Shown here: positions 22,433 to 28,721 of the stretch, in pieces | Layout: the number at the start of each line of letters is the position of its first letter | Position numbering within the stretch: position 1 is the first letter of the stretch | From: Balamuthia mandrillaris | Taxonomy: Eukaryota; Discosea; Longamoebia; Balamuthiidae | DNA length: 28,721 bases | Assembly (NCBI GenBank): GCA_031835245.1 | Contig: JAVKOQ010000543.1 | Span: 1-28,721, forward strand | Direction: 5' to 3' | Notes under the pieces: generated by a model | Database searches by the model: none | Told to the model about the DNA's origin: nothing | What the model saw: the letters and a program-made list of their open reading frames with translations, nothing else | Translations under genes and position numbers: made by a program

Positions 22433-24047
22433 AAACCTGTGTGCAAAGGGTTAACGCGTGCGAGATCAATTGCATGAGGACGGTGCTTCTCCAGTAAATG
22501 GCGCAGTACTGCAGCATTTCCTTTGCGTGCTGCCAGATCTATTATTTGAGCCATTTCATAAGGGGAAAGGGGACCAGCAGCAGCCAAAAGCAAGTCCATC
22601 ATGTCCACATCGCCTCTTTGAACGACCACTTTGAGGGCTTTAAATTGTGTTGTATGATGCATAGCGCGCAGGTTTCCAGCTGATAGCAGCATGTTGAATA
22701 TTCGTTTTTGCTTGGCTGAAACAAGAGCGATAGGAAGTATGAAGATAAATTCCGAAGGCAAGAGTAAGGTTAGCAAAAGAAGGACAACAGAAACAGAAAC
22801 AGAAACAGAAACAGAAACAGAAACAGAAACAGAAATAGAAGGACAAGAAGGAGCAGAAGCAGAACCAGAATAAGACGAAGAAGATAAAGAAGAACAAGAA
22901 AAGAACAAAAAGAACGAAACAGAAAGCAAGACACAAACAAAAGTTTTACCCCAACAAGCAACTTCGATAGGCGAGTCGAAAGCAAAAGAAGTGACGACTC
23001 TACCAAGCCTTCCAAAATCAAACAAAAAGCTACGAAACAGCATGTGCTCCACAATCCGTTCATAACTTGTAAAGGGTGCCTTTGCTTCATTCACCTCTTC
23101 TTCCTTATTTACTTCTTTCTCCCCCTCCTCCTCGTTTTCTTCCTCGTCTATGTATTCTCCCGTTATCCAACTGCGCACTTCAGTAAAGGTCTTCATCTTG
23201 GATCCGCCTTGACTCGCTGCTATCAAAGCCGCATTCCATTTTTGATACAATTCATCTGGAAGTGCGATTTCATGTTTTTGAATCCACTCATCCCCATCTC
23301 CTTCCACAAAATGCTCTGGTTTTATCACAGAAACTTCCAGTCGGTGCAGAACCGCTCGAAAGAGTTCGTAGTCTCCACTACTGGCAGTGACAGGCAAGTA
23401 TGCCGCCAGTCTTCTTACTTCTGTCGAGGCATGGAGAAGCTTTTCGTTGTTCCATAACCACCATGCCGCACGTTTGCAGCTGTGTTTCACTGCTTTTGTG
23501 AAAGGATCGTCATCCATCCAGTAGTCAAAGTCGTAGGTGTTTGAGCTAACAACTGGAGGAACAAAGCTGTTGATGAGGTTGCCAAACTCCAGCTTGAGTG
23601 TGTCGAGAAGAGCAACGTCATCCAAGTTGACGACGCACCGAAAGAGTGGAAAGACAAAAGAGGGAGAACGTTGCATCTCTTGCGAGATATACTGTCGAAA
23701 GTGCTGAATAAGGCATCGTACGGTGGCCACACTGCCTTCACCACTACTATCCTTCCCTTTGCAAGCCCAAGCAAACAGCTGCATTGGATCAAGAGAAAGC
23801 GTTCCAGCTTTGTTTGCTTTCTCCGTTTGACGGTGAAGAAGGAGGCTGGAACGAACTTTGACAGACATACCCGTCGTAACTGCTTGATTGACTAGCAAGG
23901 AAGTGACGCGACCGATGTGGCCGCTAGACACCTTTTCCCATTGTTTGCTAAGTCGGATGGCTTCCATCCGCCAATCTATGTGTAATAAACTGGTTGGCGA
24001 AGAAGGAAGAGGACATCGATGAAAAGAGACGAGAAGCTAGAAGCGAA

Positions 24048-24090
<43 letters not shown>

Positions 24091-24905
24091 ACGAAAGGAG
24101 GGATACCTGAAGGAAGACGGTTGGGAGGACCAAACTCGGTGTGTACAATGTAGCGCCAGAGGGGTTGGTTGTCGCGAAGAAAGTCTCTGGCAACACAACA
24201 GGTCTGTTCCAGCACGAGAAGGCTTTTGACGTCAAGGTATTGCATCACGCTTACCAACAGTTCCACCGGGAGAACATCTTCATCACATTGTTTTTTTTTG
24301 TTGGTTTATGAGAAAAAAGAAGAGACGAAAAACAAAGATGAAGCAAACCAGTTACCCCAGAAGCAAAAGAGGTCAGGGTCGTAGTAGTCCTCATAGTTGT
24401 GGCAGGGCTTTTGAAGCTTCACAACAGCAGTCCACGGCCAGCCCCGTCTTTGCAACGCCTTTCGGCGGTCGATCCACGCCTGCTTCTGTTTTCGTTGTTG
24501 CTCCTGCTGCGCTGCCTCCAAGTAATTTGTAGCTCGCTCTCTCCGTGCTTGGGCGGATGCAACTTCATCTTCTCCTTCTTTTGCTTCGGGTAGATGCTCC
24601 TTGGTGGTGGTGGTGGTCGGTTGTTGTTGACGTGCTAGAACAGTGGCTGCTTTCCTTTGGCGTTGCCTCTCCAGTCGGGTCCTGCTCTTCTTGCTGTTGG
24701 CTTTCTTCTTCATTTGCGCCGCTACTCTCCTCCTCTTTATTTTTCCCACTGGCACAGAAGAAGGGGGGCTTTTTTTTTTTTGGCTGGTTTGTTTTCTATC
24801 GCTGAGAGGGAGAGGGAGAGTGCAAGCGGGCAGTGTCCCCCGCTTTGCAACAAGCTCGATTGGTACTCCCTCCCCAACAGGGATTGTGGGAAGCGGCCCT
24901 CCCAT
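21339..24905 (-). CDS. F-box protein with C-terminal ankyrin repeats
   Basis: Exons in sense order: 24356-24905, 24107-24277, 22950-23975, 22437-22715, about 22207-22309, 22019-22143 and 21339-21933, for roughly 950 codons. The first ~183 residues are basic and Gln/Arg-rich, probably helical. The F-box follows across the first intron: DVLPVELLVSVMQYLDVKSL...CVARDFLRDNQPLWRYIV. A long helical region comes next, then ankyrin repeats such as VKTLLELGWDP, TPLQCALDGW, VVQLLLQAGAKVNVPYY, VEVLLQSGANPNRT, VRVLLCHGAEPDH and VAELLRHGAQTD. F-box proteins are substrate adaptors of SCF ubiquitin ligases, with the repeats expected to bind the target. The exon near 22207-22309 does not keep phase: its left and right halves read as ankyrin in different frames, suggesting an indel in assembly or genome. 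A second in-frame Met near 24717 could be the real start. Confidence 0.85.
22397..22431 (-). repeat. (CT)n microsatellite immediately after a 5' splice site
   Basis: GA on the plus strand; CT on the sense strand of the F-box/ankyrin gene, starting five bases past the donor at 22436. Confidence 0.9.
22786..22832 (-). repeat. (ACAGAA)n hexanucleotide microsatellite in an ankyrin-gene intron
   Basis: About eight perfect units in the intron 22716-22949; the sense strand is TTCTGT, again pyrimidine-rich. Confidence 0.9.
24051..24087 (-). repeat. (CT)n microsatellite in the intron after the F-box exon
   Basis: GA on the plus strand, CT on the sense strand, about 20 bases past the donor at 24106. 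Confidence 0.9.
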
Positions 24906-25371
24906 GTGCCATTGCAGGAGCGCTCATGATGGCTTGCACAATGGCCAACGAGGCAGGCAGGAGCAGCGAAGAGAGTGTTGGAAATTTTCAGTGCGGTGGT
25001 CGGGTCTCGAACCGATGTTCCGCGGGTGAAAAACAGCCGAAAAACACCGTGCCGACAGTAATAGCTTACAGCTGGGAAGAAAGCGGAAAAAGAAGAAACA
25101 CCCAAGGTGAAATAAGTGAAAGCCGTAGGCCTTATTTTTGTATCAAAAAAAATAATCTCGTAGAGATTACAAGCGAGAGCTTTTCCTCTCTCTCTCTCTC
25201 ATTGTTATTTTTAGGTCTTTTTTTTTTTCGGTACTGGAAAAAAAAATCCTATTCTTCTTCTTCCAAAATTTTTTTTGTCTGGTTCGTTCGTTTTAAACCC
25301 ACCGATCGCAACAGTAACAGCGAACATCAGAGAGCCGAACCTGCAAGCTTGAAAGAAGCAAACCTTCGAAA
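24906..25371. promoter_or_regulatory. Divergent promoter between the F-box/ankyrin gene and the pseudokinase-SH2 gene
   Basis: About 470 bases without a supported gene. It contains a (CT) stretch at 25187-25200, several poly-A and poly-T runs (25145-25270), and an A/C-rich leader ending at the ATG at 25372. On the minus strand GGTTCGAGACC near 25007-25017 matches a tRNA B box, but no cloverleaf can be drawn around it. Confidence 0.5.
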
Positions 25372-27468
25372 ATGCAAAAGCTGTTGGCCCTGAAAGCCAA
25401 GGCGAAGGAGGAGGCGGCCGCTGCCGCCGTGGCCGCTGCCGCCGCCCGCGGCACCTCCAACCTCGGCGACAACCTCAACCTCAACATCGACGCCGAGGAG
25501 ATCGAGCTGCACGAGAAGCTCGGGGACGGCCGCTTCGGCGAGGTCTGGAAGGGCTCCGTCTACGCCCTGAACGTGGCCGTGAAGATCCCCTACGTGCAGG
25601 ACCTGGAGGGCGAGGCCCTGGAGCGGTTCAAGCAGCAGCTCTCGGTGATGAACACCCCCCACCCCAATACCGTGCTCTACATGGGAGCCTGCAGCGAGCC
25701 CGGCCGCTTTCGCATCGTTACCGAGCTGATGGATGGAAACCTTAGAGTACGTTTGGTCTTTTCTTTCTTTGGGAGGAGGAGGGAGACAAACTCAAACCAC
25801 TAAAACAAAAAATAACAGAGACTGCTTCGTTCGCACCAACGGCTGAGCCTTTATGAAAAGATGGACATGGCACGCTGCGCTGCCCTCGCGCTTACATGGT
25901 TGCATTGCTTCAGCGATCCACCTATTATTCATGGCAACCTCACAACCTCCAACTTGCTTTACAACATGGTCCCTTCTTCCTTCCTTCATTCTTCTTCCTT
26001 CTTTCTCCTTCTTTCTTCTCCTCTCTCCTCAAAGACTGATTGAAGCTGTTAGTCGGGAAACAAATTCACCGACATTAAGTTAACTGGCTTTGGTCTCAGT
26101 CAGATAAACCAGTCTGACACGCTGCGCTGTCATGCCCCAGAGGTGTTGGGAGGCTCTCCCGCTGACGAAAAGAGCGATGTCTACAGCTTCGGTTTGGTGC
26201 TGTGGGAGTTTTTGACTCACTTGGAGCCGTTCTCTCAGCTCACGAACGAACAGTTTGTGGAGGTGGTGTTGAACCGCAACGAGAGGCCTCCAATCCCTTC
26301 CAACTGCCCTGCTGTTCTGCGTACGCTCATTGAGGAGTGTTGGCAACCTGATCCCAAAAAGAGGTATTCTATCCTCAATTACCAAAGCTCTTCCCCACTC
26401 TCTCTCTCTCTCTCTCTGCCTCATTTTCTTCCTTTCTGTTTATGGTGTTTTGTTTTTCTTTGCTGCTGTATTCGCTGCATGTTGTTTGTTTTGCTCACTC
26501 GTTTATCTCGCAAAGACCGAACTTTAAGGAAATAGCCGAACGGATGGACGTAGTGGTAGTTCACTCTGCTATCTCTGATGCCGTAGGCAGAAGTTTTTGG
26601 GAACGTTATTTTTTGAAAGAGGGAGAAGTGAACAGCAAAACATTTTTCCGGAAGCTATACAGGTAACGCTACTTATTCTCTTCTTTGACTCGTCTTTGCC
26701 CTTTCTTCTTCTGCTAATTCTCTTTTGTATTTCTCTTATCTCCTTTCTTGCGTCTTCTCTCTAGTCACTACCGAAAGCCACTACCTAAAGACACAGCACC
26801 AATGGAGGTTATTTCTCCTTACCTCACTCTATTTGGTACCTCTACGGAGCGTCCCACAAAGAAACCAGCCAACGAGCTTCGCAACAAAGCGCCTCTCACC
26901 AAAGAGGCACTAATGGAGCTGTACAAGTTGAGAGGCTTGAAAGCATTGCTCGTGCAGTTGGACTCCACGAAGCAAAACTCAGTGGTCAGTGTGGAAAGGT
27001 TTGGAAAGATTTTGGAGTGGTTTGGTCCTTTGCTCGAGGACAACTTGGACACATTCTTGGACCGCGTACGCTTTTTCTTCGCAATGTGTTGTTTGCCCTT
27101 TTCTGACCCATAACCACGCATAACAACAAAAAAAGATACACTTGGTCCTCACACAACCATGGTTCCACGGCGCCATAGAAACCGCTGAAGCAGAGCGGCG
27201 GCTATCAGACCAGCCGCAGGGCACCTTCCTGGTGCGCTTCAGCAACAATCCGGACCATCCAGGAGCCTACACCATCTCTCGGGTGACCACCCCTCAGCTC
27301 TCCATAGGGCACATCCGCATCACGCATGCTCCTGGCCAGGGCTTCAGCATCAACGACGAGCGAGACTATCCCTCGCTGGGAGCGTTGGTGCAGGACCTGC
27401 AGAGCGCGGGACATCTGAGAACGGCTTGCTTGGGCTCCAAGTATCTCAGCCTCTTCAACCTGGAATGA
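25372..27468 (+). CDS. SHK-type protein: pseudokinase domain plus SH2 domain
   Basis: Exons 25372-25746, 25819-25968, 26053-26363, 26516-26662, 26765-27065 and 27136-27468 join in phase to 538 residues. After an Ala/Lys-rich start come the Gly loop GDGRFGEVWKG (51-61), AVK with Lys71, and LYMGACSE as in TKL kinases. The catalytic loop reads IIHGNLTTSNLL, so HRD is HGN (163-165) and the loop Lys is Thr167. DFG is GFG (187-189). APEV, SDVYSFGLVLWE and the late CWQPDPKKRPNF motif are kept. A linker with ILEWFGPLLEDN resembles Dictyostelium SHK proteins. The SH2 domain starts at WFHGAIETAEAE (437) and has FLVRFS with the phosphotyrosine-binding Arg462. Kinase before SH2 is the amoebal SHK arrangement. 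The changed residues predict little or no catalysis, so a scaffold or allosteric role is likely. Exon 1 is much more GC-rich than the rest. Confidence 0.92.
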
Positions 27469-27840
27469 GATATAGAGACACCCCAGATGGAATGATGAGA
27501 TTGGGAGAATGAACAACAAAGAGAGAAGGAAGGAAGGATCGTTGCTAAGGAATGATCACGCTGAGTGAACTGTGGGGAGAATGAAAGAAAGGTTTTGTAA
27601 GCTTAACTTGCTATGGATGGCTTTGGGCGGCACTTCCTCTTCCAGAGCTCTCTTCTCTCTGAGAGAAAGTGAGAGACCAACAATAAGACTTTACGTCAGT
27701 TTTCACCTAAGAAAGAAAGTTCTTACATCATTTTTACAGCACTAATCCTGCTGCTTTTGAGCACCGTGAATTATTTTTTTTGTGTAGAAGAGAAGAGAGG
27801 AGAGAGAAGGGATCAAATCCTCTCCCACACACACCACAAC
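27469..27840. other. Spacer between pseudokinase-SH2 and DIS3-family genes
   Basis: About 370 bases, with 3' UTR of the upstream gene on the left and the leader of the ribonuclease gene on the right. It is rich in GA and CT runs; a CTCTCTGAGAGA-type short hairpin lies near 27653-27665. The last 15 bases before the ATG are an A/C-rich leader. No gene is visible on either strand. Confidence 0.5.
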
Positions 27841-28721
27841 ATGGCGGACGACTTGCTTGGGCGGTATGCTGAGGGAGGGGGCTCGCAGCTGATTCCCACC
27901 ACGCGGGTGTTCTTCAAGAAGACCAAGCGCGGCAAGATCGCGCGCCTCGTCCGGGAGCACTACCTGCGTTTCAGCAGGGAGGATGTGGAGAGGGAGCAGC
28001 TCTTCCCCGTTTCCATGGCCGTGCGCTCCGCTTTGTTGGGCAGCTTTTTTCCGCTGCTGAGGCAGGAGGCCGACATTGCTCAAGGGCAGCAACAGGAGGC
28101 CACGGCCGAGTTGCTGGCGGAGGGACTGCCGCGTCACTACGTTATTCCGGATGTGGAGATCACTAAGCATTTCTTGGAGCTGTTTGAGTTTGACCACCGC
28201 CTCACTGATATCATATGGCTGGGCACTGTGCTTCATGAGGTCATCTCTCTTTGCCATCCATTCTCTTTTACTCTGTTCTGTTTTGTGCTGTCATCCTCTC
28301 GTCTCCTCTGTTCTCGCTCTATGTTGTGCCCTTCTTGCTTCCCTGCCTTTCTGCTCTCTTGCTGTTCTCTTCTCTGATTCTTGTCCCGTTCTCGCTCTTG
28401 CTTTCGCTCTCTGTGCTCTCTTCTCTTTATTGTGGTTATTGCCCTTCTCCAACTGTAAATGATATGCTGTCTGTTAGATGCGAGAGGCTTCCCAACGAGC
28501 ATATAACCGCTTAAGGTTTCTCTCCTGCCGACAATATTTGTCTTCTGAGCACGATGGTTTTTGTTGCTAACTGGCATTGCCTTTAATCAACTGTAGAGCG
28601 GTGGTAGGTGATCCACGACACCGTGGAATGGTGTTCCAAAATGAACACTTCGCAGAAACATGGGTACCTCGGCTCGATACCGAGACTCCAACCCAGCGAA
28701 ACCAACGAGGTTCTTCTTCTT
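27841..28721 (+). CDS. DIS3: DIS3/DIS3L-family exosome ribonuclease, N-terminal part (3' partial)
   Basis: Exons 27841-28239, 28478-28515 (38 bases) and 28597 onward join in phase; a donor-like GTTCTT just before the edge suggests exon 3 ends near 28709. The protein starts with the family's N-terminal strand, TRVFFKKTKRGKIARLVREHYLR. A PIN domain follows: HYVIPDVEITKHFLELFEF, then TVLHEMREASQRAYNRLR, then MVFQNEHFAETWV. Full-length members add cold-shock, RNB exonuclease and S1 domains and form the catalytic subunit of the RNA exosome; these would lie beyond the window. The Cys-rich CR3 motif expected before the PIN domain in nuclear DIS3 is absent, and HYVIPD and the LEF stretch look closer to cytoplasmic DIS3L. 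PIN acidic residues matching human Asp69 and Glu97 are present, but the position matching Asp146 reads Gln. Confidence 0.85.

Noticed and set aside
25000-25030. Possible tRNA on the minus strand, from a GGTTCGAGACC B-box match
   Set aside because: The bases around it do not form a T stem or an acceptor stem, and no A box or anticodon arm is found at the right distance.
27757-27840. Upstream extension of the DIS3-family protein
   Set aside because: The upstream codons begin without ATG and read through a T-run and GA-rich leader; the ATG at 27841 has an A/C-rich context and is followed by the family's N-terminus.

Overview
This is nuclear DNA of a eukaryote with dense spliceosomal introns, and it most likely comes from a free-living amoebozoan. 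The coding sequence breaks cleanly at GT...AG introns of about 60-170 bp. These are T- and CT-rich on the sense strand and often carry a CTAAC-type branch motif 20-40 bases before the acceptor. The best taxonomic clue is the gene at 25372-27468: a kinase-like domain followed by a C-terminal SH2 domain. That order is typical of the SHK kinases of amoebae such as Dictyostelium and Acanthamoeba and is the reverse of animal Src-type kinases. Moderate GC in exons and many microsatellites fit a discosean amoeba of the Acanthamoeba/Balamuthia type, but that placement is an inference.

Layout. 75-7998 (+): 18 exons of a bacterial-type alpha-2-macroglobulin with an intact CxEQ thioester motif, a very large insert where the bait region should lie, and a late SPRK-repeat insert; its 5' end is outside the window. 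8083-8619 (-): an intronless Arf1-type GTPase, tail to tail with it. 8620-9206: a shared divergent promoter holding several ACGT-core (CRE-like) sites. 9207-11339 (+): a five-exon ornithine decarboxylase with a long basic N-terminal extension. 11340-12068: a 300-400 bp T/G-only tract, then the leader of a six-exon GMC oxidoreductase (12069-14268, +). 14438-16142 (-): a broken Crinkler-type (nuclease/kinase effector family) gene, with an inverted repeat at its 3' end. 16490-18591 (-): a six-exon major-facilitator protein resembling lysosomal MFSD8/CLN7. 18968-21036 (-): a RING domain and, further along the same strand, tandem BRCT domains, best read as one BRCA1/BARD1-type gene. 21339-24905 (-): an F-box plus ankyrin-repeat protein. 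25372-27468 (+): a pseudokinase-SH2 protein. 27841-28721 (+): the first three exons of a DIS3/DIS3L-family exosome ribonuclease, cut by the window edge.

The genes do not form one pathway. They are an ordinary compact stretch of housekeeping and signalling genes. The most notable items are the pseudokinase-SH2 protein, whose HGN and GFG motifs replace HRD and DFG and so resemble the JAK pseudokinase domain; the amoebal BRCA1/BARD1-type protein; the thioester protein with its enlarged bait region; the DIS3-family protein with a degenerate PIN site; and the strand-polarised CT microsatellites inside introns of genes on both strands. I saw no tRNA, rRNA, CRISPR array, retroelement, DNA transposon or virus-like element.
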